Assembly: GCF_036488675.1 (NCBI RefSeq)
Contig: NZ_CP133148.1
Location: 1,178,001-1,242,000, forward strand
DNA: 64,000 bases
From: Sinorhizobium chiapasense
GTDB taxonomy: Bacteria > Pseudomonadota > Alphaproteobacteria > Rhizobiales > Rhizobiaceae
Reading direction: 5' to 3'
Below the pieces are notes generated by a model. It did no database searches. It worked only from the letters and a program-made list of their open reading frames with translations, and had not been told where the DNA came from. Shown piece by piece: positions 27,316-35,426 of this stretch (its first letter is position 1; the number at the start of each line of letters is the position of its first letter). The translations under genes and the position numbers were made by a program.

Positions 27316-27819
27316 GTGACGATGTTCTTCGTCCGCACGGCCAGCGAGCGCGACCTGGAAAAGGTCCGTGCCTTGCTGGCTGCGACGTGGCATGCGACCT
27401 ACGACACGTATTACGGCGCCGACAAGGTCAATGAACTGACCGCCAGATGGCATTCGGTCGACGCGCTGAGAAAGCGGCTGCAACGAAAGAATGCCGAATT
27501 CGTCGTTGCCGATAATGGCAGCGAACTTGCCGGCATGGGTTATGCGGCGATGTCGGACACGCTGGCGAAGACGGTCGTCCTTCACCAGCTTTACGTCCTC
27601 CCGAAATATCAGAGGCAGGGCATCGGCCGCGATATGTTCGCCGAACTCGAAACCTGCTTTCCCGATGCGGAGCGCATGCGCTTGGAAGTCGAGCCGCAGA
27701 ACCTTCCCGCTCTGGCGTTTTATCGGGCGCATGGTTTTGCCGAAGTCGGAACGGCGGCGAATTGCGGAGACGAGCAATCGGGCGTGCCCGCGCTGATCCT
27801 TGAGAAGAGGCTTTCCTAG
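27316..27819 (+). CDS. GNAT family N-acetyltransferase
   Basis: A 167-residue acetyltransferase. The fold is clear: FVRTASERDLEKVRALL, then LHQLYVLPKYQRQGIGRDMF with the acetyl-CoA pyrophosphate loop, then LPALAFYRAHGFAEVG. It begins 1 nt after the gatB stop and reuses the gatB end (GAGGAG) as ribosome binding site, so it is cotranscribed. GTG at 27316 or ATG at 27322 are both possible starts. Substrate unknown. Its stop codon is the first part of a palindromic repeat element. Confidence 0.85.
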   Translation: MTMFFVRTASERDLEKVRALLAATWHATYDTYYGADKVNELTARWHSVDALRKRLQRKNAEFVVADNGSELAGMGYAAMSDTLAKTVVLHQLYVLPKYQRQGIGRDMFAELETCFPDAERMRLEVEPQNLPALAFYRAHGFAEVGTAANCGDEQSGVPALILEKRLS

Positions 27820-27922
27820 AGCATCTCGCTTTCAAGCGGAATCACTGAAAGCGGATAAGATGCTCTAGAATCAAAGTGCTAGAGCGTCCTTTGTGCGTTC
27901 ACTTGAACGCACGGCGCTCTAG
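27816..27922. repeat. RIME-like mosaic palindromic element
   Basis: Two nested palindromes lie back to back: CTAGAGCATC...GATGCTCTAG, then CTAGAGCG...CGCTCTAG with an inner GTGCGTTCA/TGAACGCAC stem. This architecture matches Rhizobium-specific intergenic mosaic elements. The first arm contains the TAG stop of the GNAT gene. It may also act as a 3' stem-loop. Confidence 0.7.
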
Positions 27923-28023
27923 CCGTCGCGATCGATAGGTACGCGATGCACGTCGGTTGTCATGAAACTGTTGCCTCCTGCTGATTGTTGCGCGGCAGGA
28001 TGAAGAGCACAGGAAATCCGGAA

Positions 28024-28488
28024 ATGATGATCGACCTCGAGATCCGCCAAGCCGAGCGCCGCGACCTGCCTGCGATCATTGCCCTCTTTGCGAACGACCG
28101 ATTGGGCGGGCACGGCGACACGACCGACCCGGAAGCCTTCGGTGACTATCTTGCCGCATTCGAAGAGATCAGTCGATCGCCCCATCAGATGCTGTATGTG
28201 GCCCACCTCGGTGGCGAGGTCGTCGGGACGTTTCAGACTGCGCTTCTGACATCGCTTCCTGGCCGTGGCAGCTCGAGCCTGGTTATCGAGGCCGTGCAAA
28301 CGCGCGAAGACATGCGCGGCCGCGGCATCGGCGAACGCATGGTTCGTCACGCGATTGCGCAGGCGCGGGCGCAGGGAGCGTCAAAGGTTCAGCTGACCTC
28401 CAACGTCGTGCGCGCCGATGCGCATCGTTTCTACGAGCGCCTTGGTTTCGAGCGCAGTCATTACGGCTTCAAGATGCGGGTGAAATGA
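28024..28488 (+). CDS. GNAT family N-acetyltransferase
   Basis: A 154-residue GNAT enzyme: LEIRQAERRDLPAIIALFAND at the N-terminus, VIEAVQTREDMRGRGIGERM as acetyl-CoA site and DAHRFYERLGFERSHYGFK near the C-terminus. The closest groups are small-molecule or aminoglycoside-like acetyltransferases, but specificity cannot be assigned. ATG at 28024 or 28027 are equivalent; upstream frame extension to 27985 is unlikely. It is separated from the preceding GNAT by the palindromic element and about 100 bp, so it may have its own promoter. Confidence 0.85.
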   Translation: MMIDLEIRQAERRDLPAIIALFANDRLGGHGDTTDPEAFGDYLAAFEEISRSPHQMLYVAHLGGEVVGTFQTALLTSLPGRGSSSLVIEAVQTREDMRGRGIGERMVRHAIAQARAQGASKVQLTSNVVRADAHRFYERLGFERSHYGFKMRVK

Positions 28489-28596
28489 CTGGAGGCAAAG
28501 CGGAATCACTGGACAAGGCGGGAGTGGCGGGGCATAAGCGGGAGCATGATATTGATGTCCGGCTGCCTTTCCAACGGCCGGTGAAGGAAGACACTC

Positions 28597-28992
28597 ATGA
28601 AGCTTCTGCTGCAGATTTTCACCTGGTGGAATGAACAGACGATCGCTACGCGTTTTCATACCTGGCGTTTTGGCAAGCGCGTGGGTGAGGACGAATTCGG
28701 CAACGTCTACTATCAGGGTGGCACGGATTCTGAAGGTCGCACGCGACGCTGGGTGATCTACAACGGGCCTGCCGAGGCTTCAGCTATCCCGCCCGGCTGG
28801 CACGGCTGGATGCATCACCGCACGGACATTTCCCCTGCTGACGAGAAATACGCCCCAAGGGCGTGGCAGAAGCCGCATCGTTCGAACCAGACCGGCACGC
28901 CGAACGCCTATCGCCCAAAAGGATCGATCGTCGGCGCGGGCGAGCGCCCGCGGGTGACCGGCGACTACGACGCCTGGACGCCGCGCTCCTGA
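28597..28992 (+). CDS. NADH:ubiquinone oxidoreductase accessory subunit NDUFA12
   Basis: A 131-residue homologue of the mitochondrial complex I supernumerary subunit NDUFA12 (B17.2). The region FGKRVGEDEFGNVYY, the RRWVIYNG motif, IPPGWHGWMHH and the Pro/Lys-rich C-terminus are all typical. Alphaproteobacteria share it with mitochondria; it stabilises the peripheral arm of complex I. GAAGGAAG precedes the ATG. The linked downstream DUF2155 and aat-accCB genes are a conserved alphaproteobacterial neighbourhood; nuo genes themselves are elsewhere. Confidence 0.92.
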   Translation: MKLLLQIFTWWNEQTIATRFHTWRFGKRVGEDEFGNVYYQGGTDSEGRTRRWVIYNGPAEASAIPPGWHGWMHHRTDISPADEKYAPRAWQKPHRSNQTGTPNAYRPKGSIVGAGERPRVTGDYDAWTPRS

Positions 28993-29202
28993 GTTGCGGT
29001 TTCACCCACGCAGGATGCGAACGAATCCCGTCGATCACGGCGCAGCCACATTTCGGGTTTAGCGCCTGAACCTGGAGCAGCTCCGGGCTGGCGCAGGAGT
29101 CGGTTAGTCATCCGGAAAAGCGGAAACGAAGAGTTCGAGTTGGTGTTTTAATCGGAAACGAACGTTCCAAGGACGAATAGGACGCGCGGGAGACTGGCGA
29201 AA

Positions 29203-29655
29203 ATGGCAGGTTTCTGTCTGCAGAATTGGATCGGCCTGGCGGCCCGTCGAGCAGGTCTTGCGCTTCTGATGGCGCTGCCGTTGATGTCCACCACCGACAT
29301 CGCGCGGGCAACGCGACTTTCCAGTTCGGTCGCCGTCTTTTCCGGTATCGACAAGATCACCGGCCGCATCACCACGTTCGACGTCTATATCGGCGAAACC
29401 GTGCAATTCGGCGCGCTGCAGGTTACCCCGCGCGTCTGCTACAGCCGCGACGACACCGAGGCGCCGAAGACGACGACTTTCGTGGAGGTCGACGAGATCA
29501 CGCTTGATCGCAAGATCAGGCGCATCTTCACTGGCTGGATGTTCGCTGACAGCCCGGGCCTGAATGCGGTCGAGCACCCTGTCTATGACGTTTGGCTGCA
29601 GTCCTGCAAGGCGACCTCCGACCTGCCGCCGCCGGACACGGCGGCGAAGCAATAA
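29203..29655 (+). CDS. DUF2155 domain exported protein
   Basis: A 150-residue protein with an N-terminal hydrophobic signal (AGLALLMALPLMSTTDIARA) followed by the DUF2155 domain: FSGIDKITGRITTFDVYIGE, TPRVCYSRDDTEAP, FTGWMFADSPGLNAVEHPVYDVWL. Two cysteines (in PRVCYSR and LQSCKA) could form a disulfide. Function is unknown, but the domain is widespread in alphaproteobacteria next to ndufA12 and aat. It is convergent with aat; a palindromic repeat fills the gap. Confidence 0.85.
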   Translation: MAGFCLQNWIGLAARRAGLALLMALPLMSTTDIARATRLSSSVAVFSGIDKITGRITTFDVYIGETVQFGALQVTPRVCYSRDDTEAPKTTTFVEVDEITLDRKIRRIFTGWMFADSPGLNAVEHPVYDVWLQSCKATSDLPPPDTAAKQ

Positions 29656-29729
29656 TCCTCGGCGACAATCGGTAAACGCCGGGTTTCATCCGATAGGTGG
29701 GGATCGTTGCCCGCCGTTGGTCGGGCGGC

Positions 29730-29829
29730 TAGATCATTTCATTGTTTCTTTGAAACATTGAAATGATCTAACTCTTTGAAATTACGCAATTCCGGACGGA
29801 AAACCGTTACACACTTTTCCTGGAATTGC
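29730..29829. repeat. RIME-like mosaic palindromic element
   Basis: The first palindrome (29730-29770) is TAGATCATTTCA/TGAAATGATCTA with an internal TGTTTC/GAAACA stem. The second (29786-29829) is GCAATTCC/GGAATTGC with a CGGTTTTCC-type core. The second is the reverse complement, nearly identical, of the element at 44318-44362. It ends 1 bp before the aat stop codon. Confidence 0.75.
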
Positions 29830-29830
29830 T

Positions 29831-30445
29831 CTAAAACGTCAGATCCCGCGAGGCCATCGCTTTCGCCAGCAAAATCTCGTACTCAGCTTTGGGCACGTCG
29901 ATTGCACCGAAGGATTTCAGGTGCTCGGTCGTGAACTGCGTGTCGAGGAGTTGAAATCCCTTCGCCCGCAGCCGTTCGACAAGATGGACGAGGCAAATCT
30001 TCGAGGCATCGGTGCGCAGCGAGAACATGCTCTCGCCGAAGAAGGCGGCACCGAGCGAGACCCCATAGAGGCCGCCTACAAGGGCCTTATCCTGCCATGC
30101 TTCGACGCTGTGAGCGTAGCCCATACGGTGAAGGGCGGCGTAGAGCGAACGGATCTTGTCGTTGATCCAGGTCGTCGGCCGGTCCGGCGCGGGCCTCGCG
30201 CATCCATCGATCACTGCTTCGAAAGCGGTGTTGTAGCGGATCTTGAACGGGTGCCGACGGATAGTCTTCGCCAGGCTGCGTGAAATGTGAAAGGAATCGA
30301 GCGGTATGATCCCGCGTATTTCCGGCTCGACCCAGAAGAGTTCCGGGTCGTCGGCCGAGTCGGCCATCGGGAAGAGGCCGATCGAATAGGCGCGCAACAA
30401 CATGTCCGGCGTTATGTCCGGTTGTTTGCTGCGCGTCCCTTTCAA
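29831..30445 (-). CDS. aat: Leucyl/phenylalanyl-tRNA-protein transferase
   Basis: A 204-residue enzyme that adds Leu or Phe to proteins with N-terminal Arg/Lys, feeding the ClpS-ClpAP N-degron route. The family core is visible: [57 protein letters not shown] and [15 protein letters not shown]. It starts with TTG at 30445, 9 nt past the accC stop, so it is the last gene of the aroQ-accB-accC-aat run. Confidence 0.93.
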   Translation of the reverse strand: MKGTRSKQPDITPDMLLRAYSIGLFPMADSADDPELFWVEPEIRGIIPLDSFHISRSLAKTIRRHPFKIRYNTAFEAVIDGCARPAPDRPTTWINDKIRSLYAALHRMGYAHSVEAWQDKALVGGLYGVSLGAAFFGESMFSLRTDASKICLVHLVERLRAKGFQLLDTQFTTEHLKSFGAIDVPKAEYEILLAKAMASRDLTF

Positions 30446-30454
30446 GTCTTCGTC

Positions 30455-31798
30455 CTATGCGGATGTTGCGGCCAGATGATGCTCCAGCCAGTGGATGTCA
30501 TAGTCACCGTTGGCGATGTCCTGATTATTGATCAGGTCCTGGAACAGCGGCAGCGTCGTCTTGATGCCGTCGATGACGAACTCATCGAGCACGCGGCGAA
30601 GCCGCATCATGCACTCGACGCGCGTCCGGCCGTGTACGATCAGCTTGCCGATCAGACTGTCGTAATAGGGCGGAATGCGGTAGCCCTGATAGGCGCCGCT
30701 GTCGACGCGCACGCCGAGGCCGCCCGGCGCGTGGAAATGCGTGATTGTGCCCGGGGAGGGAACGAAGGTACGCGGGTCCTCCGCATTGATGCGGCACTCG
30801 ATCGCGTGGCCCGAGAAGACGACATCTTCCTGCTTGACTGAGAGACCGGCGCCGGACGCGACGCGAATCTGCTCGTGCACGAGATCGATGCCGGTGATTG
30901 CTTCGGTAATCGGATGCTCTACCTGCAGTCGCGTGTTCATTTCGATGAAATAGAACTCGCCGTCCTCGTAGAGGAACTCGATCGTGCCGGCGCCGCGATA
31001 TTTCATCTTTTTCATCGCATCGGCACAGATCTGGCCGATCTTCATGCGCTGGTCGACGTTGAGGGCAGGGGAGTTGGCTTCTTCCCAGACCTTCTGGTGA
31101 CGGCGCTGCAGCGAGCAGTCGCGCTCGCCGAGATGGATCGCATTGCCTTCGCCGTCGCCGACGATCTGGACTTCGATATGGCGCGGCTTGCCGAGAAACT
31201 TTTCCATATAGACGGCGTCGTTGCCGAACGCTGCTGCCGCTTCGGCGCGCGCCGTCGCGACGGCATGCTCGAGATCAGCTTCGGTTCTTGCAACCTTCAT
31301 CCCGCGCCCGCCGCCGCCAGCCGTCGCCTTGATCAGCACCGGGAAGCCGATCTGGCGGGCAACCTCAAGGGCGTTCTCGGGCTTCACCTCGCCCTCGGAG
31401 CCGGGAACGACTGGAATGCCCAGCGCTTCGGCCGTCTTCTTGGCGGTGATCTTGTCACCCATCAAACGGATGTGCTCGGCCGTCGGGCCGATGAAAGTGA
31501 TGTCGTGGGCGTCGAGGATGTCCGCGAACTTGGCGTTCTCCGACAGGAAGCCGTAGCCGGGATGCACGGCATCCGCGCCGGTGATTTCACAGGCGGCGAC
31601 GATCTGATGAATATTCAGATAGCTCTCGCGCGACGGCGGCGGTCCGATGCAGACGCTTTCGTCCGCGAGACGAACATGCATCGCGTCGCTGTCAGCCGTC
31701 GAATGCACGGCAACGGTTGCGATGCCGAGCTCCTTGCAGGCGCGCAGCACCCGCAGGGCGATTTCGCCGCGATTGGCAATGAGGATTTTCGAGATCAT
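30455..31798 (-). CDS. accC: Acetyl-CoA carboxylase biotin carboxylase subunit
   Basis: A 447-residue ATP-grasp enzyme that carboxylates the biotin of AccB in the first step of fatty acid synthesis. [15 protein letters not shown], the GGGGRGM nucleotide loop, [20 protein letters not shown] and the C-terminal region are all canonical. ATG at 31798 fits the family; a GTG two codons upstream is possible. It follows accB by 12 nt. Confidence 0.96.
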   Translation of the reverse strand: MISKILIANRGEIALRVLRACKELGIATVAVHSTADSDAMHVRLADESVCIGPPPSRESYLNIHQIVAACEITGADAVHPGYGFLSENAKFADILDAHDITFIGPTAEHIRLMGDKITAKKTAEALGIPVVPGSEGEVKPENALEVARQIGFPVLIKATAGGGGRGMKVARTEADLEHAVATARAEAAAAFGNDAVYMEKFLGKPRHIEVQIVGDGEGNAIHLGERDCSLQRRHQKVWEEANSPALNVDQRMKIGQICADAMKKMKYRGAGTIEFLYEDGEFYFIEMNTRLQVEHPITEAITGIDLVHEQIRVASGAGLSVKQEDVVFSGHAIECRINAEDPRTFVPSPGTITHFHAPGGLGVRVDSGAYQGYRIPPYYDSLIGKLIVHGRTRVECMMRLRRVLDEFVIDGIKTTLPLFQDLINNQDIANGDYDIHWLEHHLAATSA

Positions 31799-31810
31799 CG
31801 CCACCGTGCC

Positions 31811-32287
31811 TTACTCGATCACGATCAGGGGTTCGCCATATTCGACCGGGGCCGCGTCCTGAACGAGAATTTCGGTGACCTTGCCGGCGCGTGGTGCCGG
31901 AATCTGGTTCATCGTTTTCATCGCCTCGATGATCAGGATTGTCTGGCCTTCCTTGACCATCGCGCCGACTTCGATGAAGGGGCGGGCGCCGGGGGCCGGA
32001 GACAGATAGGCCGTCCCGACCATGGGGGCGGTTACGGCATTCTTGGAGCTGCGGCCGCTCTCGGCAGCCGGCTGAGGTGCCACGGCGGGCTGCGCGGCGG
32101 CAACCGGGAGCGGGGCCTGGTAGGTGGGCATTGCCGGCATCGACATCGCGACAGGCGTTCCGTTGCGCGAAACGCGGATGCGCAAGTCTTCCTGCTCCAC
32201 TTCGATCTCGGTCAGGTCGGTATCCTTGAGGATATTGGCGAGATCGCGGATCAGCGCCTGGTCGATACCCGGTTTCTTTTCAGCCAT
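31811..32287 (-). CDS. accB: Biotin carboxyl carrier protein of acetyl-CoA carboxylase
   Basis: A 158-residue BCCP. The N-terminal helical region (residues 1-45) is followed by a Pro/Ala-rich hinge (about 50-80) and the biotinyl domain with EAMKTMN, in which Lys carries biotin. The motif has Thr where E. coli has Met, a common variant. AccB is dimeric and shuttles between AccC and the AccA-AccD transferase (not in this window). 24 bp separate it from aroQ and 12 bp from accC. Confidence 0.96.
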   Translation of the reverse strand: MAEKKPGIDQALIRDLANILKDTDLTEIEVEQEDLRIRVSRNGTPVAMSMPAMPTYQAPLPVAAAQPAVAPQPAAESGRSSKNAVTAPMVGTAYLSPAPGARPFIEVGAMVKEGQTILIIEAMKTMNQIPAPRAGKVTEILVQDAAPVEYGEPLIVIE

Positions 32288-32311
32288 GGGAATATGAGCC
32301 TCGTGTTCTTC

Positions 32312-32758
32312 TTATTTCGACTTGTCCGTCAGGTTCTTTAGCGCATGCAGCGCCAGAATGTAACTCTGTGCGCCGAAGCCGCAGATCACACCCTTGACGG
32401 CTGGGGCGATCATCGACTTGTGGCGGAATTCCTCGCGCGCGTGGATATTGGAAAGATGCAGTTCCACCACGGGAACCGTAATCGCACGAATTGCGTCATG
32501 CATCGCAATCGACGTGTGGCCATAGGCGCCGGGGTTGATCGCGACGCCCGCGGCCTTGTCGCCGGCTTCGTGCAGCCAGTCGACAAGGGTGCCTTCGTGG
32601 TTCGATTGTCGGAAATCGACGTCGAAGCCCAGCACCTTTCCCTCCGACTTGCACATGGCCTCGATATCGGAGAGCGTTTGGCCGCCATAAATGCCCGGTT
32701 CGCGCTTGCCGAGCGCGTTCAGGTTGGGGCCGTTCAGCACAAAAATCGTCGAGGGCAT
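32312..32758 (-). CDS. aroQ: 3-dehydroquinate dehydratase, type II
   Basis: A 148-residue type II dehydroquinase of the shikimate pathway. FVLNGPNLNALGKREPGIYG carries the active-site Asn and Tyr, NPGAYGHTS the catalytic region, and HLSNIHAREEFRHKS the His/Arg substrate ligands. Linked upstream of accB, as commonly seen in bacteria. Confidence 0.95.
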   Translation of the reverse strand: MPSTIFVLNGPNLNALGKREPGIYGGQTLSDIEAMCKSEGKVLGFDVDFRQSNHEGTLVDWLHEAGDKAAGVAINPGAYGHTSIAMHDAIRAITVPVVELHLSNIHAREEFRHKSMIAPAVKGVICGFGAQSYILALHALKNLTDKSK

Positions 32759-32916
32759 AAGGGAGTCCGGTCCGATGATGGAGGGTTACCTATAGACTGA
32801 TGGTCCCGCGAGGAAAAGCCCCTTGGGTCCCCGGGGGATTTGTCCACAAGCGATGGCGTTTTTGAGGGAGCGCGACCTGAGGAAGCCGCTTCGCATGCTT
32901 GCGGTGTCTCGTGGCT

Positions 32917-33681
32917 TCAGCAGACTGTCTTGCCGCAGCTGCGCATGTTTTCCACCTTCGTGGCGATCTCGTCGGCCCCAACGGCCCCGAAGACGGCTTC
33001 GTTGCCGATCACATAGGATGGTGTGCCGGTGATGCCGAGTTCATTTGCGAGCGAATAGGCCTCGCGCACCGCAGAGTCCTGCGGCTCCTTTTCCATTTTC
33101 GCACGCAGTTGCTCTTCGGTGACGCCGAGTTTCGCCGCAATGGCAATCGCCGTTTCCTCCGTCGCGCGTTCCTCGCCGCCGAGCAGAGCCCGGTGGAAAT
33201 CACCGTATTTCTCGGGGGCGATCAGACGGAAAGCGGCGCTGACCTTATGGGCTGCAAGGGAATCGGGTCCGAGGATCGGCAGCTCTTTCAGCACGAAACG
33301 GACGTTCTTGTCCGTCTTGAGGATTTGATCCATGTCGGAGAGCGCCCGTTTGCAGTAGCCGCAATTGTAATCGTAGAACTCGACGATCGTTACATCACCG
33401 TCAGGATTGCCGAGGGTGATGTCGTATTTGGATTGGAAGATCGCCTTCTTGTTCGCGGCGATCGCCGCTTCGGCCGCTTCTTGCTGCTTGGCGCGCTGCT
33501 TGGCCGAAAGCGCCTCCTGCACTTCGAGCATGACCTCCGGATTGGCGAGTAGATACTCCTTGATGAAGGCGCCGAACTCTTCCTTCTGCTTTGCATCGAG
33601 CGCGGCGGCCGTCTGCGGCAAGGCTACGCTGGCAGCAAGAGCAAGCAGCGTTCCGACGGCAATCATCTTCTTGAAGGTCAT
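32917..33681 (-). CDS. DsbA family thiol-disulfide oxidoreductase (Com1-like)
   Basis: A 254-residue periplasmic thioredoxin-fold protein. A signal peptide (TLLALAASVALPQTAAA) precedes a helical spacer (about 30-90), then VEFYDYNCGYCKRAL with the redox pair C107-C110 and the cis-Pro loop TGTPSYVIG near 220. The C-terminus carries an extra cysteine pair (CGKTVC). This layout is the Com1/DsbA subgroup common in alphaproteobacteria; it catalyses or repairs disulfides in exported proteins. A 158-bp gap separates it from aroQ, so it probably has a separate promoter. Confidence 0.88.
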   Translation of the reverse strand: MTFKKMIAVGTLLALAASVALPQTAAALDAKQKEEFGAFIKEYLLANPEVMLEVQEALSAKQRAKQQEAAEAAIAANKKAIFQSKYDITLGNPDGDVTIVEFYDYNCGYCKRALSDMDQILKTDKNVRFVLKELPILGPDSLAAHKVSAAFRLIAPEKYGDFHRALLGGEERATEETAIAIAAKLGVTEEQLRAKMEKEPQDSAVREAYSLANELGITGTPSYVIGNEAVFGAVGADEIATKVENMRSCGKTVC

Positions 33682-33906
33682 TCTTTCCTCGTTGTCTTTC
33701 CGTACTCTGTCTGTCGTTCATTTCGCACGGCTGCGTCAATGTGCGTGTTTGAAAGACAACAATTTTCCAAGATTCGCGCACTCTCTTGCCGCGAGCATAG
33801 GGTGTGCCGCGGCGAAACGAAACGGCAAAATCGGCGGAAATGCGACACTCTCGCACTTGTGAAGGGCGAAATGATCAGGCAAAGGGGCGCGGACACGGTC
33901 CCGCTT

Positions 33907-34003
33907 CTACAGCGCCGCGCGTCTTATCGGACGCGCAAAGGACGCTGTAGAACTTTGAATGGCTGCATGTTTTAAGTCGACCACGATTTAGGGAAACATG
34001 CAG
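33907..34003 (+). repeat. RIME-like element, copy 1 (flanks aminotransferase)
   Basis: Two palindromes: CTACAGCG...CGCTGTAG with an inner GCGCGTC/GACGCGC stem, then CTGCATGTTT...AAACATGCAG. It is a near-identical direct repeat of 35319-35422. It ends 14 bp before the TTG start of the aminotransferase, so it occupies its 5' untranslated region. The remainder of the 335-bp gap back to the dsbA start holds no recognisable gene. Confidence 0.8.
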
Positions 34004-34016
34004 CAGAGGATTTCCA

Positions 34017-35174
34017 TTGACACAAATGTCGAAACGCAGCGCCGTCGAGCCCTTTCATGCCATGGATGTGCTGGCGGAAGCCACGCGGCGGCGCGATGCC
34101 GGCCACCCAGTCATCTCGATGGCGGTCGGGCAACCGGTCCATCCAGCCCCGAAGGCGGCACTTGAAGCAGCAAGGCGTGCCCTCGAGCATGGCCGTCTGG
34201 GCTACACGGACGCACTCGGCACGCTGTCGTTGAAAACCGCAATTGCCCGCCACTATCACGGCCGCCATGGCATCACCCTCGATCCGCAGCGGATTGCGGT
34301 CACGACGGGCTCGTCGGCCGGCTTCAATCTGGCGTTCCTCGCGCTCTTCGATCCGGGTGATTGCGTCGCGATCGCCCGTCCGGGATATCCGGCGTATCGC
34401 AACATCTTGCAGGCGTTGGGTCTGACCGTCGTCGAGGTCGAGGCGGGCAGGGAGACCGGCTTCACTTTGAAGCCGGAAAGCCTCGCGCATGCGGCCGAGC
34501 GCATCGGCAGGCCGCTCAAGGGCGTCCTTCTGGCAAGCCCGGCTAACCCCACGGGGACGGTGACGGGGCGAGCGGGTCTCAAGGCGCTCGCGGACTATTG
34601 CCGGACCGAGCGGATCACCTTCATTTCCGACGAGATCTATCACGGGCTGACGTTCGTCGGCGAAGAGGCCACCGCGCTCGAGGTGACCGACAACGTGGTC
34701 GTGATCAACTCCTTCTCGAAATACTATTGCATGACCGGTTGGCGGATCGGCTGGATGGTATTGCCCGAGGCGCAGGTGCGCGGCTTCGAGCGCCTGGCGC
34801 AGAGCCTCTATATTTCGCCGCCGGAACTCTCCCAGATCGCCGCCGAGGCGGCGCTCAACGCACATGAAGAACTGGATGGCTACAAGGCAGCCTATGCCGC
34901 CAACCGCGAACTGCTGATGACGCGCCTGCCGCAAATCGGCCTTGCGATCGCCTCGCCGATGGATGGCGCTTTCTATTCCTATGTCGACGTCAGCCGGTTC
35001 ACCAATGACAGCATGGCCTTTGCGCGCCGGATGCTGGCCGAGATCAATGTGGCGGCGACACCGGGTTTCGATTTCGATCCCGTGGAAGGGCACCGGACGA
35101 TGCGCTTCTCCTATGCCGGATCCGCAGCCGAGATGTCGGAGGCAATGGATCGCGTCGCCCGCTGGCTGGCCTGA
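34017..35174 (+). CDS. Pyridoxal phosphate-dependent aminotransferase, class I/II
   Basis: A 385-residue fold-type I aminotransferase. The PLP lysine lies in NSFSKYYCMTGWRIGW, with supporting motifs SPANPTGTV, ISDEIYHGL and the C-terminal MRFSYAGS arginine. It resembles the aspartate/aromatic or MalY/PatB-type branch; the substrate is not assignable. The TTG at 34017 has AGAGGA 6 nt upstream and is a better start than the ATG at 34026, for which the spacing is 15 nt. The gene stands alone, bracketed by two copies of a mosaic repeat. Confidence 0.85.
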   Translation: MTQMSKRSAVEPFHAMDVLAEATRRRDAGHPVISMAVGQPVHPAPKAALEAARRALEHGRLGYTDALGTLSLKTAIARHYHGRHGITLDPQRIAVTTGSSAGFNLAFLALFDPGDCVAIARPGYPAYRNILQALGLTVVEVEAGRETGFTLKPESLAHAAERIGRPLKGVLLASPANPTGTVTGRAGLKALADYCRTERITFISDEIYHGLTFVGEEATALEVTDNVVVINSFSKYYCMTGWRIGWMVLPEAQVRGFERLAQSLYISPPELSQIAAEAALNAHEELDGYKAAYAANRELLMTRLPQIGLAIASPMDGAFYSYVDVSRFTNDSMAFARRMLAEINVAATPGFDFDPVEGHRTMRFSYAGSAAEMSEAMDRVARWLA

Positions 35175-35273
35175 TCGAACGCCGTTTCAATTGGTTACGG
35201 CCGGGCCGTGTCTGGAATCTTCGCGGCTCCACCGCATTGAAACACATGCGTCAGTTGCCGTAGCGGGCAAAGA

Positions 35274-35300
35274 AAAAGCCCGGAGGGAAGCCGGGCTTTT
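35274..35300 (+). terminator. Terminator of the aminotransferase gene
   Basis: AAAAGCCCGG pairs with CCGGGCTTTT around a 7-nt loop, about 100 bp past the stop. T-run present. Confidence 0.85.
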
Positions 35301-35318
35301 CGTATCCGTCACTCGGTC

Positions 35319-35422
35319 CTACAGCACCGCGCGTCTTATCAGACGCGCAAAGGACGCTGTAGCACCATGAATTGCTGCATATTTTTAGCCTTAAGTCGGT
35401 GGCGATTTAAGGAAACATGCAG
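35319..35422 (+). repeat. RIME-like element, copy 2
   Basis: Direct repeat of 33907-34003 with the same two-palindrome layout and a few substitutions plus a short insertion in the second arm. It lies between the aminotransferase terminator and the end of rne and ends 4 bp before the rne stop codon. In the rne transcript it would therefore be the immediate 3' UTR and could serve as a stabilising or terminating stem-loop. Confidence 0.8.
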
Positions 35423-35426
35423 TGGC

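Noticed and set aside
34017..35174. Composite transposon suggested by direct repeats around the aminotransferase
   Set aside because: The repeats lack any transposase and have the two-palindrome structure of intergenic mosaic elements; no target-site duplications are visible.
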